From Methanofollis sp. UBA420 (GTDB lineage: Archaea > Halobacteriota > Methanomicrobia > Methanomicrobiales > Methanofollaceae), in NCBI RefSeq assembly GCF_002498315.1, contig NZ_DAGX01000006.1, positions 13,557 through 77,556 on the forward strand: 64,000 nucleotides of DNA, in the 5' to 3' direction. The notes under the pieces were generated by a model. That model ran no database searches and had not been told where the DNA came from. It saw only the letters and a list, made by a program, of their open reading frames with translations. Positions within the stretch are counted from its first letter, which is position 1; the number at the start of each line of letters is the position of its first letter. A program made the position numbers and the translations under genes. Below, in pieces: positions 41,333-50,753 of the stretch.

Positions 41333-42559
41333 TTATGTCCCGATATTCCAGGCGGACATGTAGTGTTTCTGCTCGTCGGTGAGGACATCGATCGCGATCC
41401 CCAGGGAGGCGAGCTTCCTCTCCGCGACCTCCTCGTCGATGACGTTCGGGACGTCGTAGACGCCCGGAGAGAGGTCCTTCCCGTGCTCGGCCATGTACCG
41501 GGCAGAGAGGGCCTGAAGGGCGAAGGAGAGGTCCATGACCTCGATCGGGTGGCCCATGCCCTTCGGCGTCGCCAGGTTCACCAGGCGGCCCTCGGCAAGG
41601 ACATGGATCTTCTTCTCGCCGAAGACATAGGTGTCGATGCCGTCGCGGCGCTCGATCCTGTCCGCGTGCTCTTCGAGCCACTTCACATCGATCTCGACAT
41701 TGAAGTGGCCGGCATTGGAGAGAATCACGCCGTCACGCATCGAGCCAAAGTGGCGCTCGGTGAGGATCGAGGTGTTCCCCGTCGTCGTAATGAAGATCTC
41801 GCCGATCTTCGCCGCCTCGTCCATCGGCATCACGGTGAAGCCGTCCATGTGCGCCTCAAGGGCGCGGCGCGGGTCCACCTCGGTGACGATGACGCGTGCG
41901 CCGAGGCCGCGGGCCTTCCGCGCCACGCCGCCGCCGCAGAAACCATAGCCTGCGACGACCAGGAACTTGCCGGCAAGGAGGCAGTTTGTGGTCGCCATGA
42001 TCGCGGAGAGCGAACTCTCGCCGGTGCCGTGGACATTGTCGAAGTGGCGTTTCATCGGGGTGTCGTTCACCGCGACCACCGGGAACTTCAGCGCGCCTTC
42101 GGCCGCCATCGAGCGGAGACGGTGGATGCCGGTCGTCGTCTCTTCGCAGCCGCCGATCACGTTCTTGAGAAGTTCCTGCCTGCGGGTGTGGAGCTCGAAG
42201 ATCAGATCCATGCCGTCGTCGATGGTGATCACGGGGTGCGCGTCGAGGACCTTGTTGATCGCCGCGTAGTACTCTTCATTCGAGCACGCCCGCTTCGCAT
42301 AGCAGTGCACGCCCGGCACCTCGCCGAGGGCCGCGGCCACGTCGTCCTGGGTGGAGAGGGGGTTGCAGCCGGTGATGTACACCTCGGCCCCGCCTGCCGC
42401 CAGGGTCTCGACAAGGACGGCGGTCTTTGCCTCCACATGGAGGGCCATCCCGATGGTCACGCCCGCGAGGGGCTTCGTCTCCTCGAATTCCTTTCTGATG
42501 CTGCCGAGCACCGGCATGTACTGCCGTGCCCAGTCCATCTTCTGCTGACCGGTCTTCAT
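41333..42559 (-). CDS. ahcY: S-adenosyl/S-inosylhomocysteine hydrolase
   Basis: About 408 residues of the SAH hydrolase family. MALHVEAKTAVLVETL, TGCNPLSTQDDVAAAL, EETTTGIHRL, VNDTPMKRHFDN and VAGYGFCGGGVA (NAD-binding GxGxxG-like) are all present, as is the C-terminal part. It cleaves the by-product of SAM methylation to homocysteine; methanogen enzymes characterised so far prefer S-inosylhomocysteine. I chose ATG 42559 because CTATATGG lies about 20 bases upstream and AGGTGAGG directly before it; an ATG at 42598 would overlap the box. Confidence 0.92.
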   Translation of the reverse strand: MKTGQQKMDWARQYMPVLGSIRKEFEETKPLAGVTIGMALHVEAKTAVLVETLAAGGAEVYITGCNPLSTQDDVAAALGEVPGVHCYAKRACSNEEYYAAINKVLDAHPVITIDDGMDLIFELHTRRQELLKNVIGGCEETTTGIHRLRSMAAEGALKFPVVAVNDTPMKRHFDNVHGTGESSLSAIMATTNCLLAGKFLVVAGYGFCGGGVARKARGLGARVIVTEVDPRRALEAHMDGFTVMPMDEAAKIGEIFITTTGNTSILTERHFGSMRDGVILSNAGHFNVEIDVKWLEEHADRIERRDGIDTYVFGEKKIHVLAEGRLVNLATPKGMGHPIEVMDLSFALQALSARYMAEHGKDLSPGVYDVPNVIDEEVAERKLASLGIAIDVLTDEQKHYMSAWNIGT

Positions 42560-42673
42560 AGCCTCACCTGACGTCTTCCCATATAGGTGGACGCGCATCC
42601 ACTTGAAAGGTGACGGTCAGGCCTGGCGGCCCCCTCCCAAATGCTGATTATCCCCGCGGTCAGAGAAGTTCGC

Positions 42674-43480
42674 ATGGCACTCACCAAACGGATCATCCCC
42701 TGCCTGGACATCAAGAACGGCAGGGTGGTGAAGGGGACGCACTTCGAGGGACTCCGCGACGCGGGCGACCCGGTCGAACTTGCGGCGCGCTACAACGAGC
42801 AGGGAGCGGACGAGGTGGTCTTCCTGGACATCACGGCCTCGAAGGAAGGGAGGGGCACGATAATCCCGGTCATCGAGCGCGCCGCCGACGAACTCTTCCT
42901 CCCCCTCACCGTCGGGGGCGGGATCAGGACACTCGACGACATCACCCGGATCCTCAGGGCCGGCGCGGACAAGGTCTCCATCAACACGAGCGCAGTGGAC
43001 GACCCCACCCTGATCACCAGGGCCGCGGAGCGCTTCGGCACCCAGTGCGTCGTCGTCGCCATCGACGTGCGGGCCAACCCGGCGATGAAAGACGGCGCCA
43101 CTCCCATCTCCCTCCCGGACGGCCGGACCGTCTGGTACGAGGTGGTGACGATGGGCGGGTCGCACCCGACAGGCATTGACGCGGTCAGGTGGGCAAAAGA
43201 GGTCGAGGAAAGGGGCGCCGGCGAGATCCTGCTCACGAGCATGGAGACAGACGGCACGAAAAACGGGTTCGATATCCCGGTCACCCGCGCCGTCTCCGAG
43301 AGCGTGGGCATTCCGGTCATCGCCAGCGGCGGCGTCGGGACGCTGGAGCACTTCCGGGAGGGCTTCGCCCTCGGAAAAGCGGACGCCTGCCTCGCGGCAA
43401 GCGTCTTCCACTACGGGGAGATGACCGTCAGCCAGGTCAAGGAGTACCTGGCCGGGCAGGGTATCCAGGTACGGCTCTGA
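42674..43480 (+). CDS. hisF: Imidazole glycerol phosphate synthase subunit HisF
   Basis: About 268 residues, a TIM barrel. RIIPCLDIKNGRVVKG gives Asp near the N-terminus, ITASKEGR the loop, VGGGIRT the phosphate site, INTSAV and SMETDGTKNGFD the catalytic Asp region, and VIASGGVGTLEHF the second phosphate site. With HisH it makes imidazole glycerol phosphate and AICAR in histidine synthesis. ATG 42674 (MALTKRI) is the family start. The 3' end overlaps convergent pheT by 44 bases. Confidence 0.95.
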   Translation: MALTKRIIPCLDIKNGRVVKGTHFEGLRDAGDPVELAARYNEQGADEVVFLDITASKEGRGTIIPVIERAADELFLPLTVGGGIRTLDDITRILRAGADKVSINTSAVDDPTLITRAAERFGTQCVVVAIDVRANPAMKDGATPISLPDGRTVWYEVVTMGGSHPTGIDAVRWAKEVEERGAGEILLTSMETDGTKNGFDIPVTRAVSESVGIPVIASGGVGTLEHFREGFALGKADACLAASVFHYGEMTVSQVKEYLAGQGIQVRL

Positions 43481-45077
43481 GGTCGAGTTCGAGGGCCACC
43501 ACCGGGTGCTCCAGGGAGAAGGCGACGAGAACCTCGGGGTGGACCTCGCCGAAGACCCCCACTTTTTTCCCGTCCACCAGAACGTCGCCGCGCCTGCCAT
43601 CGAGGAAGGCAGGGTCCGCGGACTCGACGAACTCCGGGGAGAGGCCGCACTCGCGGCAGAAGGCGTCCATCATCGCATAGGCCTCGGAGAAGTCCGCACC
43701 CGGGTGGATGGAGACTGCGGCGACGCTCTGCATCGTCTTCACGCCGCGGATGATGTCGCCGGTCGCAAAGAGGCGCTGCGGGAGTTCGCGGTGGCAGTTG
43801 ATCTCCAGGATCTCCATGAGCAGGGGGAGGATCTCGGTCCTGACCACGCTCTGGTCCTCTGAGATCGGTTTGGAGACCCTGAGAAGGTCGGGCGAGGTCT
43901 CGCGCCGCATCTGTCCGTAGAGCACCCTCTCCGAGGTGAGGGTGAAGGGCATGACCTCCAGGTAGCCGAGGCCTGTGAGGATGGACCTGACCTGCCTCTC
44001 GACGACCGCGATCGGGTGTTCCTTGCCTGTCGTGAAGGTCTGCGGGAGCGCGGCGTCGATGTTGTCGAAGCCGTAGGCGACGGCCACGTCCTCGAAGATG
44101 TCCCAGTCGTGCATGATGTCGGCCCGGTACGGGGGCACGAACACCCGCAGTTTCCCGTCTGGCAGGGGTTCGGCGCCGAAGCGCATCTTCCGGAGGAGGG
44201 CGGCCATCTCCTCGGCATCGATATCGATCCCGATGAGGCGGCGGCAGGTGTCGACGCTCACGATACGCTCGACAGGGGAGAGGTCGGGGTACGGCGTGCC
44301 GTCGATATCGACGCTCTCGATCGTCGCCCCGGCCTCGGCGAGGGCGGTGCAGATGATGTGCGCCGCCATGCGGACGGACTTCGGGTCCGTGCCTGTGCAG
44401 TCGAGGAGGATGTTCCTCGTCTCTGTCGTGACCTTGGTCAGTTCCCCGTTGATGATCGGCGGGAAGGAGAGGACATTATCGTCGGCATCGACGATCAGGG
44501 GGAAGCGGTCGAAGGCGTCGACCAGGTGGGCATAGTCCCTCCCCTTCGGGTGCTGCTCCAGGATCTCCTCCATCGAGAGTTCGTCCTCGAAATCGAGGGG
44601 GACGAAGCGGCGGTCGCGGGGCGAGGCGAGATACCTGAAGGGCGGCCTCACTTTATCGAGGTCGTGGACGCCGATCGCCACCTTCCGCCTGCCCCGGCCG
44701 ATGGCCCAGTGGAGGGACTCCTGCAGGCCCATCAGGCTCTCGATCCCGGCCTCGTCCAGACGGACGTTCCTGATCACGGCGGAGCCGAGATAGGGGCGGA
44801 TCTGACGGAGGGCCGGGTCGACGGTGAAGGAGATGCCCGAGGGGGTGACCGGGTACTCCGGGAGGCCTTCCTCGATCCCGAGGAATCCGCGCATCGCCCG
44901 CGCCACGCCTTCGGTCGAGTACAGGTCCACACGGTCGGGGAAGAACTCCACGTCCACGTGGTCGTCGAAGGTCCGCTCGATGTCGGAACCGATCATCGGC
45001 AGGCGCTCCAGGATCGTCTTCCTGTCGGTGCCGGTGAGGCGCTCGAGATATGCGTAGTTGAGGGATATGATTGCCAT
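43437..45077 (-). CDS. pheT: Phenylalanyl-tRNA synthetase beta subunit, archaeal type
   Basis: 546 residues, the short archaeal/eukaryotic beta subunit. It starts MAIISLNYAYLERLTG and contains the B3/B4 domain (ILEQHPKGRDYAHL, LLDCTGTD), the B5 domain with VPPYRADIMHDWDIFEDVAVAYG, and the catalytic-like core (LTSERVLYGQMRRE, SEDQSVVRTEILPLLMEIL). It pairs with PheS to charge tRNA-Phe. It begins three bases after pheS, closing the endA-trpS-pheS-pheT transcript. Confidence 0.95.
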   Translation of the reverse strand: MAIISLNYAYLERLTGTDRKTILERLPMIGSDIERTFDDHVDVEFFPDRVDLYSTEGVARAMRGFLGIEEGLPEYPVTPSGISFTVDPALRQIRPYLGSAVIRNVRLDEAGIESLMGLQESLHWAIGRGRRKVAIGVHDLDKVRPPFRYLASPRDRRFVPLDFEDELSMEEILEQHPKGRDYAHLVDAFDRFPLIVDADDNVLSFPPIINGELTKVTTETRNILLDCTGTDPKSVRMAAHIICTALAEAGATIESVDIDGTPYPDLSPVERIVSVDTCRRLIGIDIDAEEMAALLRKMRFGAEPLPDGKLRVFVPPYRADIMHDWDIFEDVAVAYGFDNIDAALPQTFTTGKEHPIAVVERQVRSILTGLGYLEVMPFTLTSERVLYGQMRRETSPDLLRVSKPISEDQSVVRTEILPLLMEILEINCHRELPQRLFATGDIIRGVKTMQSVAAVSIHPGADFSEAYAMMDAFCRECGLSPEFVESADPAFLDGRRGDVLVDGKKVGVFGEVHPEVLVAFSLEHPVVALELDLRAVPGYPARPGTP

Positions 45078-45080
45078 GTC

Positions 45081-46514
45081 TCACTCCTCCTTCCTGATCA
45101 CAGGGCTCTCCCTGATCCAGTCGATGTCGCTCCGATACAGCTGCCTGAGGTCTTTCAGGCCCAGCTTCAGCATCGCCACGCGGGAGATGCCGAGGCCCCA
45201 CGCAAGGACCGGCGTCTCGATACCCCAGGGGGCGGTTACCTCCTCCCTGAAGATGCCGGCGCCGCCGAGTTCCACCCAGCCGAGGCCGTCCACCCAGACC
45301 TCGGGCTCGACCGAGGGCTCGGTGTACGGGAAGTAGCCGGGGCGGAAGCGGACGTTCTCAAATCCCATCCGCCCGTAGAACTCCTTGAGGTAGCCGAGGA
45401 GGTGACGGAAGGAGACGTCCTCGTCCATGACGATCCCCTCGAGCTGCTCGAACTCGGGGGTGTGGGTCGGGTCGATCGCCTCGCGCCTGTAGACCCGGCC
45501 GAGGGCGAAGGCCTTGACCGGGGGTTCGGGATGGTCGATGAGGTACCTGATGGAGAAGGGGGTGGTGTGGGTGCGGAGGACGCACTGCTGCGGGACCTCG
45601 GTGCTCCAGACGCCGCCCCACCCGGTCGAGGAGGTCGTGCCGCCGTGCTCGTGCATGTCGCGCACGCCCTCATATCCCGCGGGCAGCGGCTCTTTCATGT
45701 CCAGGTAGAAGGTGTCCTGCATCTCGCGGGCCGGGTGGTCCTGCGGCTGGAAGAGGGCGTCGAAGTCCCAGAAGGCGGAGAGGACGATCTCGCCCTGCAT
45801 CTCCACAAAGCCCATGTCCAGGAGGATCCTCTTCACCTCGTCGATGATCCGCTGGTACGGGTGGGACTTGCCCGGCCAGACGCGCTTTGGCGGCGTCGAG
45901 AGGCTGTACCGCCTCAGGTTCGCGGTCCGCCAGGAACCGTCAAGGATCTGCTCCCGCGTCAGGGTGCCTGTCTCCTCGGTGAGGTCGAGGCCGGCGGCGA
46001 CAAGGGCGCGGCCCTCAGGGGTGATCGCGATCCTGTAGGCCACCTCCTCGTGCTCCTCGACGAGGTTCCTCTTCAGGAGGTCGGCGATGCCTGGCATCCC
46101 CTCCTTCGGGTCTGCAAGGGCGATCTCGTCCTCGCCCGGTGCGGCCTCGCCCGTTTTCTCCGCGACGCCCTTCGTGATCGCGATCCAGCCCTTCTTCCTG
46201 AGCCAGCCGATCCCGATCCTGGAGAGGAGATGGCCCTGGAGGTCCTTCATCGAGATGGAGCCTTCGAAGGAGTCCAGGATCTGCCTCTCGGGGAGACCGT
46301 GCTCCCTGTACTCCGTCCCCTCGGGGGTGAGGATATAGGTCTTCGCGCTCGTCCGCGTCACCGCGGCCAGGCCGCGGTCGGCGCAGAGGTGGGCGTACTG
46401 GACGGCCGCCTCCTCGGTCGTGCCGAGTGCCGTGGCGAGGGCGGCTGCACTGCCCGCGCCCATCGGGGCAAGGGCGACAAGGAGCCGCTTTTCATTCAGG
46501 GTGAGGTCTGCCAT
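45081..46514 (-). CDS. pheS: Phenylalanyl-tRNA synthetase alpha subunit, archaeal type
   Basis: About 477 residues from the ATG at 46514 (MADLTLNEKRLL). The N-terminal half has winged-helix DNA-binding-like domains as in archaeal PheS; the catalytic core has the class II motifs: motif 2 around VYRREAIDPTHTPEFEQLEG and motif 3 in VLAWGLGISRVAMLKLG. GGTTSSTGWGGVW is family-specific. The start shares one base with the trpS stop (TAATG), so it is not the longer frame that runs into trpS. Confidence 0.95.
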   Translation of the reverse strand: MADLTLNEKRLLVALAPMGAGSAAALATALGTTEEAAVQYAHLCADRGLAAVTRTSAKTYILTPEGTEYREHGLPERQILDSFEGSISMKDLQGHLLSRIGIGWLRKKGWIAITKGVAEKTGEAAPGEDEIALADPKEGMPGIADLLKRNLVEEHEEVAYRIAITPEGRALVAAGLDLTEETGTLTREQILDGSWRTANLRRYSLSTPPKRVWPGKSHPYQRIIDEVKRILLDMGFVEMQGEIVLSAFWDFDALFQPQDHPAREMQDTFYLDMKEPLPAGYEGVRDMHEHGGTTSSTGWGGVWSTEVPQQCVLRTHTTPFSIRYLIDHPEPPVKAFALGRVYRREAIDPTHTPEFEQLEGIVMDEDVSFRHLLGYLKEFYGRMGFENVRFRPGYFPYTEPSVEPEVWVDGLGWVELGGAGIFREEVTAPWGIETPVLAWGLGISRVAMLKLGLKDLRQLYRSDIDWIRESPVIRKEE

Positions 46515-47767
46515 TATACATCCACCAGATGTGCTGTTTCGTCCATCTTCTCTCTGAGATCCTTTAAGTACTCCTTCGTCCTCTCGAAGGTCTCCTTCTT
46601 GCAGGTGCCGCACATCATCTCGCCGGCACGGCACTTCCTGCAGATCTCGGCGAGTTCCCCGTCGTCAGGGGCCATGTGGAAGAGGTTGAGGAGATAGACC
46701 GAGCACTTCTCCGGCTCGCCGCCAAGTTTCTTCTGCTCTTCGAGGGTCATGCGCCCGCCGGTGAGGGAGGCCATCACCTTTTTCTTGAGGTCTTTCTCCG
46801 TCTCCCAGAAGGAGATGAAACTCTCCGGCACGCTCGACGACATCTTGCCGCCCTGCAGGCCCGGCATGAAGGTGTGGTAGGTGGCCGAGGGGAGGACGAA
46901 GCCGAAGCCGCCCTGCTCGATCTCGATCGCCCGCACCCTCTCCTCGACCGCCTCGCAGGAAGCGCCAGGGATGTCCACGTGACCCTCGTACTTCTTCGAG
47001 CCGGGGAAGGCGCGGTGAACGGCCTCGATCGCCGCCTCGGGCGCGTTCTTCGACCGGACGCTGATGCAGCCGTCCCGGCGCTCAACAAGGAACATCCGGA
47101 GTTTATAGGCGACGTCGCGGGTCAGCCTGATATGGGGGTCCTGGTCGATCCCGACAGGGACGACGGTGGGGGACGGACCGCAGTCTAACTGCGGGAAGAG
47201 GATGTCCGCGACCTGGGTCGCCACGCTCATCGCGTGGGCGAGGGCGGTATCCTGCGTAAAGCCGTAGATCGCCTGGAGCTCGGAGAAGTTGATCTTCGTC
47301 GCCGCCTCGAAGGCGAGGTCTTTCAGGCGGGTGTTCTCGCTCTGGTAGTAGGTCGTCCCCTCATAGCCGAGGGCATACAGGCAGGCGAGGTACTCCCGGC
47401 CGTACTCCTTGCACTGCGTCCACGACATCCCGCGGACGGCGTGGGCCTCGCGGTCGGCGACGCCGATATAGCCTCTGCCGCCCTGCTGCACATGCCAGAC
47501 CACCTCTTTCATCACCATGAGGTGGCCGAGGTGCGGGTGGCCCGAGGGCATGAACCCGGTCATGACATTGAATGGCGATCCTGTTCGGATCGCATCGGCG
47601 ATCCTCCCGTAGTCACGGTGCCCCACGACGATCCCCCGCCGCATGAAGGACGGGACCTCGGGGAGGCCTGAGGTGGCGGTGCCGATCGGTTCGATGCCAA
47701 AATCGGAGAAGAGTTTTTCGACATCGACCGTCTGGCTGCTGGCCCATGGATTGATCCCCTGCTGCAT
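46514..47767 (-). CDS. trpS: Tryptophanyl-tRNA synthetase
   Basis: 417 residues, archaeal class. Class I signatures are clear: PSGHPHLGHLM (HIGH-type, about residue 75) and GGKMSSSVPE (KMSKS-type, about residue 310). The C-terminus carries a Cys motif (CRKCRAGEMMCGTCKKE) that may bind zinc and is typical of this archaeal group. It charges tRNA-Trp. It follows endA by ten bases and is coupled to pheS by TAATG. Confidence 0.94.
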   Translation of the reverse strand: MQQGINPWASSQTVDVEKLFSDFGIEPIGTATSGLPEVPSFMRRGIVVGHRDYGRIADAIRTGSPFNVMTGFMPSGHPHLGHLMVMKEVVWHVQQGGRGYIGVADREAHAVRGMSWTQCKEYGREYLACLYALGYEGTTYYQSENTRLKDLAFEAATKINFSELQAIYGFTQDTALAHAMSVATQVADILFPQLDCGPSPTVVPVGIDQDPHIRLTRDVAYKLRMFLVERRDGCISVRSKNAPEAAIEAVHRAFPGSKKYEGHVDIPGASCEAVEERVRAIEIEQGGFGFVLPSATYHTFMPGLQGGKMSSSVPESFISFWETEKDLKKKVMASLTGGRMTLEEQKKLGGEPEKCSVYLLNLFHMAPDDGELAEICRKCRAGEMMCGTCKKETFERTKEYLKDLREKMDETAHLVDV

Positions 47768-47777
47768 AAGTCAGATC

Positions 47778-48782
47778 TCACAGTTTTATTCGTGCAAATT
47801 CGATATACTGGATGCCGTTCATATGTACACAGGCAAACAACATCTTCTTTTTGACACTGTGCGCCAGGCGGACAGAGCGTGAGATGACGGCCATGGTGAG
47901 GGCGGTGCCCGAGGGAATGGCATGGGCGAGCATGAGGGAGTGCTTGACCCCTTCGCCATAGACCCTGAAGTGGTGGCCGAACTTGTACCCGGTCTTCGGG
48001 GCATAGCCGCGCCTGCGCAGGTCGGTATAGACGACGACCTTCTCTGCAAGTTCGCCGTCGGTCGCAGCGGCGACGGCATGATACCTGTCGTGGCCAAAAG
48101 GCGAACCTTCCTGACCGAGGGTGAGCCTGCCCTCGTCCATGAGGAAGAGTGCCTCCACCGGGGAGAGCATGGTCAGCTCGGGATCGAGGGGTTTGCCATA
48201 GCCTTCAGTCTCAAGCCAGGGGGCGGCCGCGGCTCTGACCAGGACGACCGCACCGAAAGCCTCGCCTTCCACGGTCGCCGTCGCACCGGGGGCCTCCGAA
48301 CCGGCGAGGTGGTTGGTCTTCACCTCATAGTAGGTGAGTTCGCCCTCGTCGTCCACCGCCGCTATAAGGTACTGCTTGCGCATATTCCCGGCCGTCGCCA
48401 CCTCGGCGACGACCCGGTCGAAGTCCACGAGGTCGCGTTCGGCGAGCACCCGGATCAGGTACAGGGACTGCCCCTTGCCCGGCCTCTCGCCGCGTTTGAA
48501 GACCCTGAAGTCGTGCGGCCCGGTCTGGAGGGCGTAGCCCCTCTCCCTGAGGTCGCGGTAGACGAGGTACCGCCGGAAAAACCCGGGCTCCCGGGAGAGG
48601 TCTGCAAGGAGGCCGGAGAAATCGTAGCCTTCAAGGTCGATCCTCTTCCTCCAGAGGAGGTACAGCCCCTCCTCCGGGGAGAGACGGAGCCCGCCCTTCT
48701 CAGGTCGCCCGTAGCCCCCGCTCTCATAGAGCGAGGTGTCCTGTTTCAGATAGAGGTTGCTGCCGTCGAATGTTGCCTTCAC
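47778..48782 (-). CDS. endA: tRNA-splicing endonuclease EndA (duplicated-domain form)
   Basis: 334 residues from a GTG at 48782 (MKATFDGSNLYL), chosen because the family starts here and the upstream frame is unrelated. The first half (LSPEEGLYLLWR, GPHDFRVFKRG) is the degenerate copy, the second half (LSPVEALFLMDEG, GYKFGHHFRVYGEGV, HSLMLAHAIP) the catalytic copy with Tyr, His and a later Lys in VRLAHSVKKKMLF. This is the Archaeoglobus-type dimer of fused subunits; it removes introns at bulge-helix-bulge sites of tRNA. First gene of the endA-trpS-pheS-pheT unit. Confidence 0.93.
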   Translation of the reverse strand: MKATFDGSNLYLKQDTSLYESGGYGRPEKGGLRLSPEEGLYLLWRKRIDLEGYDFSGLLADLSREPGFFRRYLVYRDLRERGYALQTGPHDFRVFKRGERPGKGQSLYLIRVLAERDLVDFDRVVAEVATAGNMRKQYLIAAVDDEGELTYYEVKTNHLAGSEAPGATATVEGEAFGAVVLVRAAAAPWLETEGYGKPLDPELTMLSPVEALFLMDEGRLTLGQEGSPFGHDRYHAVAAATDGELAEKVVVYTDLRRRGYAPKTGYKFGHHFRVYGEGVKHSLMLAHAIPSGTALTMAVISRSVRLAHSVKKKMLFACVHMNGIQYIEFARIKL

Positions 48783-49029
48783 GTGAAAGATACGTGGGGT
48801 GGCAGGGAATATATAGAAGACGACCTGCCCCACGGGCAGGGAGTCTACTGTGGCCAGGGCATGATAAACCAGGACAACAAGATTATGAGAGATAAATATG
48901 ATAATCATGGAATAGATCTTCAGAATAGCGATCCGGCCCAATAAACAGCCACGACAGAAGAATATTTCCTTCACCAGAACGACTATTACCACCTGATACC
49001 AAATTATTCGGGGCAGAGAGCTGAAGACG

Positions 49030-49397
49030 ATGCCACGCATTTTAATCACCGATGACTCATCCTTTCAGAGAAAGATCATCTCGTCCATCCTCGACAAAGA
49101 GGGTTTTGAGACGGTCTGCGCCAGGAACGGACTGAAGGGCTGGACCTTGCAGCCGAAAATCCACCCGATCTGATCGTCCTTGACCTCCTGATGCCTGAGA
49201 TGGACGGTTTCGAAATGATGAAGCAGCTCCGTGAACGCGGGCTGACGGCCCCGGTCATCATCCTGACCGCGGACATCCAGGAGTCGACCCTGGACACATG
49301 CCGTAAGATGGGCGCGAGGGCATGCCTCAACAAACCGCTGAAAAAAGACGATTTTCTGGCGACTATCAGAGATATACTCGATCAGGGCGGGATCTGA
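49030..49397 (+). pseudogene. CheY-like receiver domain protein, frameshifted
   Basis: ATG 49030 reads MPRILITDDSSFQRKIISSIL (DD phosphate-metal pair) to NGLKG, then runs out of frame and stops at TGA 49174. The other frame continues without gap LDLAAENPPDLIVLDLLMPEMDGFEMM (phosphorylated Asp), VIILTAD (Thr), and LNKPLKKDDF (Lys), to the stop at 49397. Together they make a normal 121-residue receiver; one base is missing at about 49136. The stop shares one base with the CheC gene start, so it is the first gene of the signalling operon. True mutation or sequence error cannot be told apart here. Confidence 0.85.
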
Positions 49398-49999
49398 TGG
49401 ACGTCGACCCCGAAGATATCGACGCCATAAAGGAACTCGTGAACATCGGCGTCGGCAGAGCGGCGGCGATGCTCAACGAGATCACTTGCTCCCATATCAC
49501 CCTGCAGGTGCCGACGCTCCAGGTGATCGGCCTCGATGAACTCGACCGGGTTGACGGGCTTTCCGGCCCGCAAAGTGCCGCAACGGTAAAGATAGATTTC
49601 AGGGGTTTTTTCACCGGCACGACCGCCCTGATCTTTCCTCCCGAAAGTGCCGCGGCCCTGGTGACGGCGATCACCGGCGAGGAGGAGGACCAGCCTGAAC
49701 TTGATGCACTCAGGACGGAGACGCTGATGGAGGTCGGGAACATCTTCATCAACGGGGTCATGGGATCGATCGGGAATGTCCTTGGTCAGCAGATCACCTA
49801 CACGCCCCCGACATATGTCGAGGACACGATCGCAAATATTGCCCGGGCAACACGCTTCGACCCGGACGAGAGGGTTCTTCTCGCCAACACCAGGTTCTTC
49901 GTCGAAGAGATCAATGTCGAAGGCGTCATCGCAATGATCCTGGAGATCGGATCTCTGGACGTCCTCCTCGGCAGGATCGCCTCTGTCAGGGGAGATTGA
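49397..49999 (+). CDS. CheC-like phosphatase
   Basis: 200 residues of the CheC/CheX/FliY family. Two active-site phrases with Glu and Asn are present: IKELVNIGVGRAAAMLNEI near residue 10-28 and LMEVGNIFINGVMGSIGN near 110-127, as in CheC which has two active sites. It would dephosphorylate a receiver, and the receiver gene directly upstream is the natural substrate. The start overlaps the receiver stop by one base. Confidence 0.88.
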   Translation: MDVDPEDIDAIKELVNIGVGRAAAMLNEITCSHITLQVPTLQVIGLDELDRVDGLSGPQSAATVKIDFRGFFTGTTALIFPPESAAALVTAITGEEEDQPELDALRTETLMEVGNIFINGVMGSIGNVLGQQITYTPPTYVEDTIANIARATRFDPDERVLLANTRFFVEEINVEGVIAMILEIGSLDVLLGRIASVRGD

Positions 50000-50003
50000 T
50001 CGG

Positions 50004-50753
50004 ATGGAGACGCGTGGGTCTGCTGGCGCATGGCAGGGGATGGACTTCCTGCCGGTCGGCATATGCATCATCGATCCGGAGTTCAGGGTCTGTTACTGGA
50101 ACGCCTGCCTGGAGGAGTGGACCGGGATCCCCACAGACGAGATACGGGGAGAGGAGATAACCTTCCGCTTCCCGTCCCTGAAAAGGCCGGTTATCACTGA
50201 ACGGATCAATCAGGTCATGCAAGGGGGCGCACCGATCGTCTTCTCCTCCCAGATCCACCACTATCTCATCCCCTCATGCCTTCCTGACGGAAAAATGCGG
50301 ATCCAGCGCACCACCCTGATCCCGGTCGCCAGCGAAGAAGAAGGGAGATCAAATGTCATGATCGTCTGCGAGGACGTGAGCACCCTGACCCGCGAGGTGG
50401 TGGCGTACAGGGCGACGAAAAACAATCTTACACACGAACTTGAGGAGCGGATAAAAGCAGAAAAAGAACTGAAGGCCGCCCAGGAGGCACTCCTCGCGTA
50501 TCTCATCGAGAGCGCGTCGCGGGTCATGCACCCGGCAGAGACTGTCAGGGCAGATCTGGAGGGGATCATCGGCGATCTGGATACAGGGGACTGGCGTCCG
50601 GAGGAGATCAGGATGCAACTCCAGGTGGAGATCGGCACAATCAGGGCGATCGAAGAGAATCTGGCAGAACTTATCAAGGCAGCCACCGGGGGACGCCGGG
50701 ATATCCCGGAAATTTTCAGAAAATTCCTGCTGGAAAAGGGATACGAATCATGA
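50004..50753 (+). CDS. PAS-domain protein without kinase domain
   Basis: 249 residues: a PAS domain (MDFLPVGICIIDPEFRVCYWNACLEEWTG, about residues 13-125 with EDVSTLTRE at its end), then a long charged coiled coil (THELEERIKAEKELKAAQEALLAYLIES) and a helical C-terminus. No His box or ATP-binding domain is present, so it cannot phosphorylate; it may pass a signal by direct contact with the next protein or with the receiver. Its end overlaps the next gene by four bases. Confidence 0.8.
   Translation: METRGSAGAWQGMDFLPVGICIIDPEFRVCYWNACLEEWTGIPTDEIRGEEITFRFPSLKRPVITERINQVMQGGAPIVFSSQIHHYLIPSCLPDGKMRIQRTTLIPVASEEEGRSNVMIVCEDVSTLTREVVAYRATKNNLTHELEERIKAEKELKAAQEALLAYLIESASRVMHPAETVRADLEGIIGDLDTGDWRPEEIRMQLQVEIGTIRAIEENLAELIKAATGGRRDIPEIFRKFLLEKGYES

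Noticed and set aside
44016..46697. 893-residue plus-strand open frame
   Set aside because: It lies wholly antisense to pheT and pheS, which have clear motifs; it is rich in Asp/Glu/Arg/Gly as expected for a GC-rich antisense frame and has no recognisable domain.
48783..49049. Longer N-terminus for endA
   Set aside because: The upstream residues form a hydrophobic stretch unlike any EndA, and the family start coincides with GTG 48782.
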